From contig VHBV01000050.1 of NCBI GenBank assembly GCA_016882165.1, positions 1 to 9,175 on the forward strand: a stretch of DNA of 9,175 bases, given 5' to 3'. A program made the position numbers and the translations under genes. Source of the stretch: Candidatus Pelagibacterales bacterium. Its GTDB lineage: Bacteria; Pseudomonadota; Alphaproteobacteria; Rickettsiales; UBA1997. This document shows, in pieces, positions 1 through 5,831 of the stretch (position 1 is the stretch's first letter; every line of letters starts with the position of its first letter). The notes beneath the pieces were generated by a model. The model was not told the DNA's origin. It made no database searches and worked only from the letters and a program-made list of their open reading frames with translations.

Positions 1-1
1 T

Positions 2-427
2 TCTGGTTCAAAAGTTGCAATTGACAGAGCCATAGAAATTGCAAAGTCTAAAGGTGCGAAGCGTGCCTTAGCTTTGCCAGTAAGCGGAGCTTTTCACTCA
101 GCTTTAATGCTTGAAGCGCAAGATGAAATGAAAGCGGCTTTAGATAAAGCTGATATTAAATCGCCAATTTTGCCAGTTGTTGCAAATGTTACGGCAAATT
201 TGGTAACCGATCCAAATGAAATTCGTGATCTTTTGGTTAAACAAATTACTGGTTCAGTGAGATGGAGAGAAGCAATGTTGTTTATGCAAGCAAACAATGT
301 TGAAGAAGTTGTTGAAATTGGTTCCGGAAAAGTTTTATCAGGCTTGGTGGGAAGAACTTGTACAAATGTTAAATCTTTATCTGTCCAAAATTCAGAAGAT
401 TTGAAATCTTTTATTGGAAATAACTAA
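2..427 (+). CDS. fabD: Malonyl-CoA:ACP transacylase FabD, C-terminal part (5' end outside window)
   Basis: FabD moves the malonyl group from malonyl-CoA to acyl carrier protein, supplying type II fatty acid synthesis in the cytoplasm. Only the last 141 codons are present, a little under half of the usual ~310 residues, so the N-terminal active-site serine lies upstream of the window. Reading in frame from base 2 gives the conserved PVSGAFHSALM block; its histidine (bases 95-97) corresponds to the catalytic His of the Ser-His pair (His201 in E. coli). Further on are the KQITGSVRW segment, with the conserved Gln, and EIGSGKVLSGL, the family's C-terminal signature. The reading frame is open from the window edge, so the TTG at 74 is an internal Leu codon, not a start. 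The stop TAA is at 425-427, and a palindromic repeat follows after 16 nt. Identification is secure. Confidence 0.96.
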   Translation, partial: SGSKVAIDRAIEIAKSKGAKRALALPVSGAFHSALMLEAQDEMKAALDKADIKSPILPVVANVTANLVTDPNEIRDLLVKQITGSVRWREAMLFMQANNVEEVVEIGSGKVLSGLVGRTCTNVKSLSVQNSEDLKSFIGNN

Positions 428-443
428 AGAAATTTTCATTATT

Positions 444-529
444 TGTCATACTGAGCTTTAGCGAAAGATTTTAGGAGATAATCTCCGAAATTAAACTCTT
501 GAGATCCTTCGTTAATGCTCATTATGACA
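444..529. repeat. Imperfect palindromic intergenic repeat (MITE/REP-like)
   Basis: An inverted repeat fills most of the fabD-leuB gap. The left arm (444-472, beginning TGTCATACTGAGC) and the right arm (501-529, ending GCTCATTATGACA) match at about 23 of 29 positions when one is reverse-complemented. Between them is a second small hairpin, GGAGAT at 474-479 and ATCTCC at 481-486. The TGTCAT...TGAGC...GCGAA pattern resembles the dispersed intergenic repeats of the GTCAT-CTGAGC-GCGAAGGA type known from many bacterial genomes; I recall that family but could not search it. Only one copy lies in this window. It ends inside the in-frame upstream extension of leuB. Confidence 0.7.
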
Positions 530-553
530 GTAATTGTTAAAGACTTTTATAAT
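524..553 (+). promoter_or_regulatory. Predicted leuB promoter with -35 in the palindromic repeat
   Basis: ATGACA (524-529, one mismatch to TTGACA) is followed after 18 nt by a perfect TATAAT (548-553). Transcription would begin near 560, about 9 nt before the leuB ATG at 569. The -35 hexamer is the last six bases of the palindromic repeat. Prediction from consensus only; AT-rich DNA gives chance matches. Confidence 0.45.
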
Positions 554-568
554 TTAAAAACAAATAAT

Positions 569-1678
569 ATGACAAAGAAAATATTACTTATTGAAGGTGA
601 CGGAATTGGTCCAGAAGTTGTTGGACAAACCAAAAAAATTATTGATTTCTTTTCTCAAAATACTGATAAAAAATTTGAAACAGAAAACGCTTTGCTGGGC
701 GGAATTGCTTATGATAAAGCTGGTACACCTTTTCCTGCTGAAACTTTGGAATTGGCAAAAAAATCTGACGCAATTTTGCTTGGTGCAGTAGGTGGTTTGA
801 AGTGGGAGAGTTTAGAATATAAATATCGTCCAGAGCGTGGTTTGCTTGGGATTAGAAAAGAATTAGAACTTTTTGCAAATTTACGTCCGGCAAAAGTTTT
901 TAACTCTTTGGCTGATAGTTCAACTTTGAAATATGATGTTGTTGCTGGGCTTGACATTATAATTGTTCGTGAATTGACAGGAGACCTTTATTTTGGTGAA
1001 CCTCGTGGTGTTACAACTTTGTCTGATGGTTCAAAACAAGGTTTAAATACTATGACTTACAATTCTAAAGAAGTTGAAAGAATTGCTCGTGTTTCTTTTG
1101 ATTTGGCAAGAGCGAGAGGTAAAAAATTATGTTCAGTAGATAAAGCGAATGTTTTAGAATGTACTGAAATGTGGCGTGAAGTTGTTACAGAAATTGGAGC
1201 TAAAGAATATCCAGATGTTGCTTTATCTCATATGTATGTTGATAATGCCTCAATGCAACTTGTAAGAAACCCAAAACAATTTGATGTTATGTTAACGGGA
1301 AATATGTTTGGTGATATTTTGTCTGATACGGCATCAATGCTAACTGGATCTCTGGGAATGTTGCCTTCAGCATCTTTGGGTGCCAAAAAGTCTGATGGAA
1401 GTCAAGCTGCACTTTACGAACCAGTTCATGGTTCTGCTCCAGATATTGCTGGTAAAAATATTGCTAATCCAATTGCAACAATTTTGAGTTTAGCAATGAT
1501 GTTTAAGTATTCTTTTGGATATTCATCTGAAGCTGATGCAATTGAGGGTGCAATTGAAAATGTTTTGGCAAAAGGAATTAGAACTGCTGACATTGCAAGG
1601 CCTGATGAAGTGAAGGTTTCTTGTAGTCAAATGGGAGATGCAATTTTGCAAGAAATTAAAACTTTACTTTCAAAATAA
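569..1678 (+). CDS. leuB: 3-isopropylmalate dehydrogenase
   Basis: LeuB catalyses the NAD-dependent oxidation and decarboxylation of 3-isopropylmalate to 2-oxoisocaproate, the third dedicated step of leucine synthesis, as a cytoplasmic homodimer. The 369-residue product matches the usual ~360. Visible signatures are EGDGIGPEV near the N terminus; the substrate arginines R96, R106 (NLRPAKVF) and R134 (VRELTGDLYFGEPRG); Y141; K192 (SVDKANVLE); and metal ligands D225 (YVDNAS), D249 and D253 (NMFGDILSD). The NAD-binding stretch EPVHGSAPDIAG...NP begins at E284. I chose ATG 569 because the protein then begins MTKKILLIEGDGIG, as the family does. The in-frame ATGs at 515 and 524 lie inside the palindromic repeat and would add 18 or 15 unconserved residues. 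No Shine-Dalgarno is seen, and no other leu gene is in the window. The next gene follows after 9 nt, so the two may be co-transcribed. Confidence 0.97.
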   Translation: MTKKILLIEGDGIGPEVVGQTKKIIDFFSQNTDKKFETENALLGGIAYDKAGTPFPAETLELAKKSDAILLGAVGGLKWESLEYKYRPERGLLGIRKELELFANLRPAKVFNSLADSSTLKYDVVAGLDIIIVRELTGDLYFGEPRGVTTLSDGSKQGLNTMTYNSKEVERIARVSFDLARARGKKLCSVDKANVLECTEMWREVVTEIGAKEYPDVALSHMYVDNASMQLVRNPKQFDVMLTGNMFGDILSDTASMLTGSLGMLPSASLGAKKSDGSQAALYEPVHGSAPDIAGKNIANPIATILSLAMMFKYSFGYSSEADAIEGAIENVLAKGIRTADIARPDEVKVSCSQMGDAILQEIKTLLSK

Positions 1679-1687
1679 AATTCCTGA

Positions 1688-2479
1688 ATGAGAAACTTTT
1701 TCACTCTTCTATTATTTTTAGTTTTTGTTTCTTGTGCTTCAGTTGCACAAGAAGCAAGGCAAACAACTTTTGATAATCGTGAGATTTGTGAAAAATCAAA
1801 AGGAGTTTGGCGTCAGTTTGGTAACGGTTGTGCATCAAGCTGTAAATCAAAATTTGAGAGATTTAAGGTTTGTACGATGGCAATTACTTATTCTTGCGAT
1901 TGTGGAATTGATAGGTGTTGGGATAGTGAAAACAATAAATGTGCTTTACTAAATGACTATAAAGTGATTTTTGACAAAGAGCAATTTGATATACAAAGCA
2001 AGTTAGATGAGATGAAAGAAGCCAGAAAAGAGCAAGCTAAACAAAATGCTGAAAATATAGTTAATAATCTGATAAAAAACTATCGCAATTCTCAACCAGT
2101 TGATAATTCTGGATCTAATGCTTCGAATCAAATCGTTGGATCTCCTCAAGGTAATTTAAGTCAGTTTTATGATGAAAGTTCAAAAAATAGTATTGTTGAA
2201 AATATATCTGAGATGAAGCAAAATATTGGTGAACAATTACAAAATCAGAAAGAAGAAGTTGTTAAAGAAGCTAATGACAATCAAAATAAGTTTGAAATTC
2301 CAGCATCTTATTTACAAAAATTACAACAAATTAAAGATACTGAGAAAAAAGATTTAAAAGAAGAGATTTCTAAAATTAATGAAAATACAGATATAAATGA
2401 AAATACAGATATAAAAGATAAAAAAAGTACATATAAAGGTCTTGATGAAGGATTGCCTCAAATTCCTTTGCCAAATTAG
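1688..2479 (+). CDS. Cysteine-rich probable lipoprotein of unknown function
   Basis: I do not recognise this 263-residue protein. Its N terminus is a secretion signal: MRN, then a hydrophobic run, then FVSC with Cys16, which fits a permissive lipobox; cleavage by signal peptidase I after SVA (residue 20) is the alternative. Residues 34-85 hold eight cysteines (34, 48, 52, 62, 70, 72, 77, 85) with the pattern CxxxxGVWRxFGNGCxxxC...CDCGxDRCW, which should form disulfides outside the cytoplasm. It resembles short Cys-rich segments I associate with uncharacterised alphaproteobacterial secreted proteins, but this is unverified. Residues ~97-230 are charged, Gln/Asn-rich and probably helical or coiled-coil. 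Near the C terminus the hexapeptide NENTDI occurs twice in tandem, and the end is proline-rich (LPQIPLPN). The gene starts 9 nt after leuB without a visible Shine-Dalgarno and is probably read from the leuB transcript. Confidence 0.8.
   Translation: MRNFFTLLLFLVFVSCASVAQEARQTTFDNREICEKSKGVWRQFGNGCASSCKSKFERFKVCTMAITYSCDCGIDRCWDSENNKCALLNDYKVIFDKEQFDIQSKLDEMKEARKEQAKQNAENIVNNLIKNYRNSQPVDNSGSNASNQIVGSPQGNLSQFYDESSKNSIVENISEMKQNIGEQLQNQKEEVVKEANDNQNKFEIPASYLQKLQQIKDTEKKDLKEEISKINENTDINENTDIKDKKSTYKGLDEGLPQIPLPN
2378..2413 (+). repeat. Perfect 18-bp tandem duplication
   Basis: The 18-mer AATGAAAATACAGATATA occurs twice back to back (2378-2395 and 2396-2413) with no mismatch. It is in frame in the Cys-rich lipoprotein gene and gives the repeated hexapeptide NENTDI. 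The unit is a multiple of three, so copy-number change would keep the frame. Confidence 0.9.
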
Positions 2480-2529
2480 ATATTTTAGAAGTAAAATTAA
2501 GATGTTTTAGTTTGGCGTGAAATAGAAAA

Positions 2530-2557
2530 TTAGATCACAGTTAATCTGAGTTTTTTT
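2530..2557 (+). terminator. Weak Rho-independent terminator candidate before ftsK
   Basis: TTAGAT (2530-2535) can pair with ATCTGA (2544-2549), giving six pairs including one G-U, around an 8-nt loop. A G and then seven T residues (2551-2557) follow. The stem is AT-rich and short. The position, 51 nt after the lipoprotein stop and upstream of the ftsK promoter candidates, is right for ending the leuB transcript. Confidence 0.35.
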
Positions 2558-2568
2558 AAGAAAAATAA

Positions 2569-2608
2569 TTGCCAAACTTTGCTAGTTGGGTATATTTAAA
2601 ACTATAAT
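2569..2608 (+). promoter_or_regulatory. Predicted ftsK promoters, two overlapping candidates
   Basis: Candidate one is TTGCCA (2569-2574), a 16-nt spacer and TATATT (2591-2596), each hexamer one mismatch from consensus. Candidate two is TTGCTA (2579-2584), an 18-nt spacer and a perfect TATAAT (2603-2608). The second would start transcription at about 2615, the A of the ftsK ATG, giving a leaderless or nearly leaderless mRNA. Consensus matching only. Confidence 0.45.
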
Positions 2609-2614
2609 TTATTA

Positions 2615-4933
2615 ATGTTACAAAATAGAACCATACAAATAGTTTTAAAACTTTTACTGCGTTTCTTTGGTCTTTGCTTGTGTGTGTTTTCTTTAGTTCT
2701 TGTTTTGTCTTTAATCACTTTTAATTCTGCAGATCCTTCTTTCAACTCGGCTTCAACACAAGATTATGTAAGTAACTGGATGGGATCTTTTGGTTCTCAT
2801 GCTTCTGATATTTTATTTCAATTGATTGGTCTTTCGTCTTTTTTCCTTTGCTTAATTTTATTTGTTGTTGGATCAAAAATCGCAGGTAGAAATTCGCGAT
2901 ATAATGTTTTTCCTAAATTAATCATAGCGCCATTTACAATTCTTTGCTTGTCTGTTTTCTTTGCAACTTTACCACAACCATCTTGGTGGGATTTTAATAG
3001 TCTTGGAGGTGTAAATGGTAGTTTTATTTTATTGAAATTAGCCGGCTTTTCAAAAATTACAGTTTCTATTTTTTCATTAACTATATCTCTTATCTTATTA
3101 TCAATTATTTTGGAAATTTCTTTTTCTGATTGGGTTTATTTCTTCCGATACAGCTATATTACATTTGTTTTTCTGTTCCGTAAGTTTGTTAATTTAATAA
3201 TGCAATTTACAAAGAGTGATAAGGTTCTAGTTTTAAGAGATAAAAAATTACAAAATGACGAAGAATTTCAAGATTTAAATTTAAATATAAAATCTCGTCG
3301 TTTTTTAGAAGAAGAATCTGAAAAATTAAATGAAGTAGAAGAAGTTGAAGAGGATAAAGAAGAATTAAAGCAGAGATTGAAAAAAACTAAGAGTAAAAAG
3401 CGAGTTGTCAAATCGGGAGCTGGATATCATATTCCAACTCCAGATCTTTTAATGGATAGGTCTCAGGAAAATAAAGACAAAAAAATAAGTAAAGATGTGG
3501 TAGACAATCAATCAAAAATGTTGATTAAAGTTTTAGAAGATTTTGGTGTTTATGGAACTTCTTTGGGCGCTAAAGTTGGTCCTGTAGTAACTTTGCATGA
3601 ATTTGAGCCAGCTCCAGGAACAAAAGCTTCAAGAGTTATTGGATTGTCTGATGATATAGCAAGATCAATGAGTGCAGTGTCAACAAGAATTGCAGTAGTA
3701 AGTGGAAAAACATCAATTGGGATTGAATTACCAAATCAGAAAAGAGAAATGATTTTCTTGCGAGAAATGATTGAAACTAAGGAATATTCCAACTCACAAA
3801 ATGCTTTGCCAATAATTTTAGGAAAAGATATTAGTGGCGAAACAATGATTGCAGATTTAGCAAAAATGCCACACCTATTGATTGCTGGAACAACGGGTTC
3901 TGGAAAGTCTGTTGGTTTAAATGTTATGATTTTATCAATATTATTTAAACTTAGGCCAGACGAGTGTAAGTTTATAATGATAGATCCAAAAATGTTGGAG
4001 CTTTCAATTTATGATGGAATTCCGCATCTTTTATCTCCTGTTGTTACTGAACCAAGTAAAGCAGTTATTGCCTTAAAGTGGGTTGTTGCCGAAATGGAAG
4101 AAAGATATCGTCTAATGTCTAGTTTAGCTGTAAGAAATATTGCTGGCTACAATGAAAAAGCCGAGAAGTCAATTATTGCTGGTGAGAAAATGACCAAGAA
4201 AGTTCAGACCGGTTATGATCCAACAAATGGTAAACCAATAATTGAAGAAATTGAATTTGAAGCAAAAAAATTACCTTTCATTGTTGTAATTGTTGATGAA
4301 ATGGCCGATTTGATGTTGGTTGCTGGTAAGGAAATCGAAAACTCTGTTCAAAGACTTGCTCAAATGGCTCGTGCCGCAGGAATTCACTTAATTATGGCAA
4401 CTCAAAGACCATCAGTTGATGTAATTACTGGTGTTATCAAAGCGAATTTCCCAACTAGAATTTCATTTCAAGTAACTTCAAGAATTGATAGTAGAACAAT
4501 TCTTGGAGTTCAAGGTGCTGAACAGCTTTTAGGGCAGGGTGACATGATTTACATGTCAGGAGGAGCAAAAATGACACGTGTTCATGGACCATTTTGTTCT
4601 GATACCGAGATTGAAAACATTGTTAATTTTATCAAAAGCCAAGATTTAAGTGAATTTGAGAATGATGATAAAATTGCTTTTGAGTCAGTTTCAATTCCAA
4701 GTTCTGGTGATGATGAAGATGGATTTGGTGAAAGTGGTGGTTCAAGCGATGATGATTTATACGCTAAAGCAGTTATGATTGTTCGTCGAGACAAAAAAGC
4801 TTCAATTAGTTATGTGCAAAGACAATTAAGAATAGGATATAATCGTGCCGCAATTTTAATTGAAAAAATGGAAGAAGAGGGAATAATAACTCCCCCTAAT
4901 ATATCGGGAAAAAGAATGATTGTAGAAGAGTAA
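2615..4933 (+). CDS. ftsK: DNA translocase FtsK
   Basis: FtsK is a septal ATPase that pumps chromosome ends across the closing division site and helps XerCD resolve dimers at dif. The 772-residue protein is far shorter than E. coli FtsK (1329) but of the size expected for alphaproteobacteria. The N-terminal membrane domain has hydrophobic segments near 10-36, 63-90, 98-119 and 135-192. A charged linker (about 200-300) includes an acidic Glu-rich stretch followed by Lys/Arg. The motor domain has AGTTGSGKS (Walker A, K431), FIVVIVDEMADLM (Walker B, D561-E562) and the conserved TQRPSVDVITGVIKANFPTRISFQ segment, written here as two blocks, TQRPSVDVITG and VIKANFPTRISFQ. A Gly/Ser/Asp-rich spacer (696-713) leads to the winged-helix gamma domain (about 714-772), with RIGYNRAAILIEKME for reading polar DNA motifs. 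The ATG at 2615 follows strong -10 matches and has no Shine-Dalgarno. It ends 90 nt before tolQ, another division gene. Confidence 0.97.
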   Translation: MLQNRTIQIVLKLLLRFFGLCLCVFSLVLVLSLITFNSADPSFNSASTQDYVSNWMGSFGSHASDILFQLIGLSSFFLCLILFVVGSKIAGRNSRYNVFPKLIIAPFTILCLSVFFATLPQPSWWDFNSLGGVNGSFILLKLAGFSKITVSIFSLTISLILLSIILEISFSDWVYFFRYSYITFVFLFRKFVNLIMQFTKSDKVLVLRDKKLQNDEEFQDLNLNIKSRRFLEEESEKLNEVEEVEEDKEELKQRLKKTKSKKRVVKSGAGYHIPTPDLLMDRSQENKDKKISKDVVDNQSKMLIKVLEDFGVYGTSLGAKVGPVVTLHEFEPAPGTKASRVIGLSDDIARSMSAVSTRIAVVSGKTSIGIELPNQKREMIFLREMIETKEYSNSQNALPIILGKDISGETMIADLAKMPHLLIAGTTGSGKSVGLNVMILSILFKLRPDECKFIMIDPKMLELSIYDGIPHLLSPVVTEPSKAVIALKWVVAEMEERYRLMSSLAVRNIAGYNEKAEKSIIAGEKMTKKVQTGYDPTNGKPIIEEIEFEAKKLPFIVVIVDEMADLMLVAGKEIENSVQRLAQMARAAGIHLIMATQRPSVDVITGVIKANFPTRISFQVTSRIDSRTILGVQGAEQLLGQGDMIYMSGGAKMTRVHGPFCSDTEIENIVNFIKSQDLSEFENDDKIAFESVSIPSSGDDEDGFGESGGSSDDDLYAKAVMIVRRDKKASISYVQRQLRIGYNRAAILIEKMEEEGIITPPNISGKRMIVEE

Positions 4934-4944
4934 ATGTTTTTGAT

Positions 4945-4966
4945 ATCTTCTGTTTTGATAGAAGAT
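4945..4966. other. Stem-loop between ftsK and tolQ
   Basis: ATCTTCT (4945-4951) and AGAAGAT (4960-4966) form a perfect 7-bp stem with an 8-nt loop, 12 nt after the ftsK stop. No T-tract follows on the plus strand, so a classical Rho-independent terminator is unlikely. A processing site or mRNA 3'-end stabiliser is possible. I see no convincing promoter for tolQ between here and 5024. Confidence 0.4.
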
Positions 4967-5023
4967 CAAGTTACTAAAAATTGAACTAATAATTTTTTAT
5001 ATAAATATTTTAATTACTAAAAA

Positions 5024-5710
5024 ATGGAAAAAACCGCATCAATTTCAATATTAAATTTGATTATAGAAGCTGACATAGTTGTGCAGATTGTAATGTTAAT
5101 ATTAATGCTTGCATCACTTTGGTCTTGGGCTGTTATTTTTGATAAAATTCTTAGGTTCTCAACCTTAAAAAGTCGTAGCGAAGATTTTGAGAATACCTTT
5201 GAAAATGCTTCTTTGGAAGAAGTGTTTGCTAAAGCAAAAAAACATCATAATCATCCTATGTCGCGAATTTTTCTTGCTTGCATGAAAGAGTGGAAGTCAA
5301 ACAATATAAAGCAAATTATTGATGATGAAACAGGTAAAAAAGAATCTTTAAAAAGCAGATTATCAGTTGTCATGCAAATTAACTCAAATAAATCGATTCA
5401 AAGACTTGAGAATGGTCTTGGTTTTCTTGCAATTACTGGTTCAGCAACTCCTTTTGTAGGACTTTTTGGAACTGTATGGGGAATTATGAGTAGTTTTCAA
5501 GGTATTGCAATTAGTAAAAATACAAGTTTGGCTGTTGTTGCTCCTGGTATTGCAGAAGCTTTGCTTGCAACTGCTATGGGTCTTTTTGCGGCAATTCCAG
5601 CAGTATTTTTTTATAACGTTTTTTCTGATAAAATAAATCACTTTTCAGAACGTTTTAATAATTTTTCTTTACATTTGCTGAACTTACTTTCAAAAGAATT
5701 AGATAGATAG
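5024..5710 (+). CDS. tolQ: Tol-Pal system proton channel subunit TolQ (MotA/TolQ/ExbB family)
   Basis: TolQ forms with TolR the inner-membrane, proton-driven motor that energises TolA and Pal during outer-membrane constriction at division. The 228-residue product has the family layout: a first membrane helix (about 18-40, with LWSWAVIFDK), a cytoplasmic loop (about 45-130), then helices at about 132-155 and 169-198. The signature ATPFVGLFGTVWGIMSSF spans 141-158, and NTSLAVVAPGIAEALLATAMG, broken here as NTSLAVVAPG and IAEALLATAMG, spans 166-186. ExbB is the close paralogue; the short N terminus and the SATPFVGLFGTVWGIM wording favour TolQ. ATG 5024 gives the expected N-terminal length. There is no Shine-Dalgarno. 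tolR, normally the next gene, is absent: 121 nt downstream is the unrelated OTU-like gene. Whether tolR lies elsewhere cannot be seen here. Confidence 0.9.
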   Translation: MEKTASISILNLIIEADIVVQIVMLILMLASLWSWAVIFDKILRFSTLKSRSEDFENTFENASLEEVFAKAKKHHNHPMSRIFLACMKEWKSNNIKQIIDDETGKKESLKSRLSVVMQINSNKSIQRLENGLGFLAITGSATPFVGLFGTVWGIMSSFQGIAISKNTSLAVVAPGIAEALLATAMGLFAAIPAVFFYNVFSDKINHFSERFNNFSLHLLNLLSKELDR

Positions 5711-5717
5711 TTTTTTC

Positions 5718-5746
5718 TTGTTATAATCTAAAGAAAGTGATATAAT
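5718..5746 (+). promoter_or_regulatory. Predicted promoter of the OTU-like gene
   Basis: TTGTTA (5718-5723, four of six to TTGACA), a 17-nt spacer and a perfect TATAAT (5741-5746) predict a start near 5753 and a leader of about 79 nt. A second perfect TATAAT overlaps the -35 at 5722-5727 but has no good -35 of its own. The promoter begins 8 nt after tolQ ends and would let the OTU-like gene be transcribed independently of tolQ. Confidence 0.5.
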
Positions 5747-5758
5747 TCAGCTTTTTAA

Positions 5759-5775
5759 AGATAATCAAATTATCT
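5759..5775. promoter_or_regulatory. Perfect 17-bp dyad at the start of the OTU-gene leader
   Basis: AGATAAT (5759-5765), CAA, ATTATCT (5769-5775) is a perfect 7-bp inverted repeat with a 3-nt centre. It begins about 13 nt after the -10 box of the predicted promoter. It could be an operator for a dimeric regulator or a small hairpin near the 5' end of the mRNA. No T-tract follows, so it is not a typical terminator for tolQ. Confidence 0.4.
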
Positions 5776-5831
5776 GGTAAGAATTTGTTTTGCTATTTTT
5801 CATTTTTTATTAGTTGTATCTAAAATAAATT

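Noticed and set aside
94..297. Minus-strand open frame opposite fabD
   Set aside because: It is a shadow of the conserved FabD frame with low-plausibility composition.
515..568. In-frame upstream extension of leuB starting at ATG 515 or 524
   Set aside because: The added residues lie in the palindromic repeat and match nothing in the LeuB family; ATG 569 gives the conserved N terminus.
4582..4794. Minus-strand open frame opposite the ftsK gamma-domain region
   Set aside because: It is antisense to conserved FtsK coding sequence; its Ser-rich product reflects the complementary Asp/Gly/Ser codons.
4945..4966. Rho-independent terminator for ftsK
   Set aside because: The stem is sound but no run of T follows, so it is recorded only as a stem-loop.
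5024..5710. ExbB instead of TolQ
   Set aside because: The short N terminus, the SATPFVGLFGTVWGIM wording and the position next to ftsK fit TolQ better, though no tolR neighbour confirms it.
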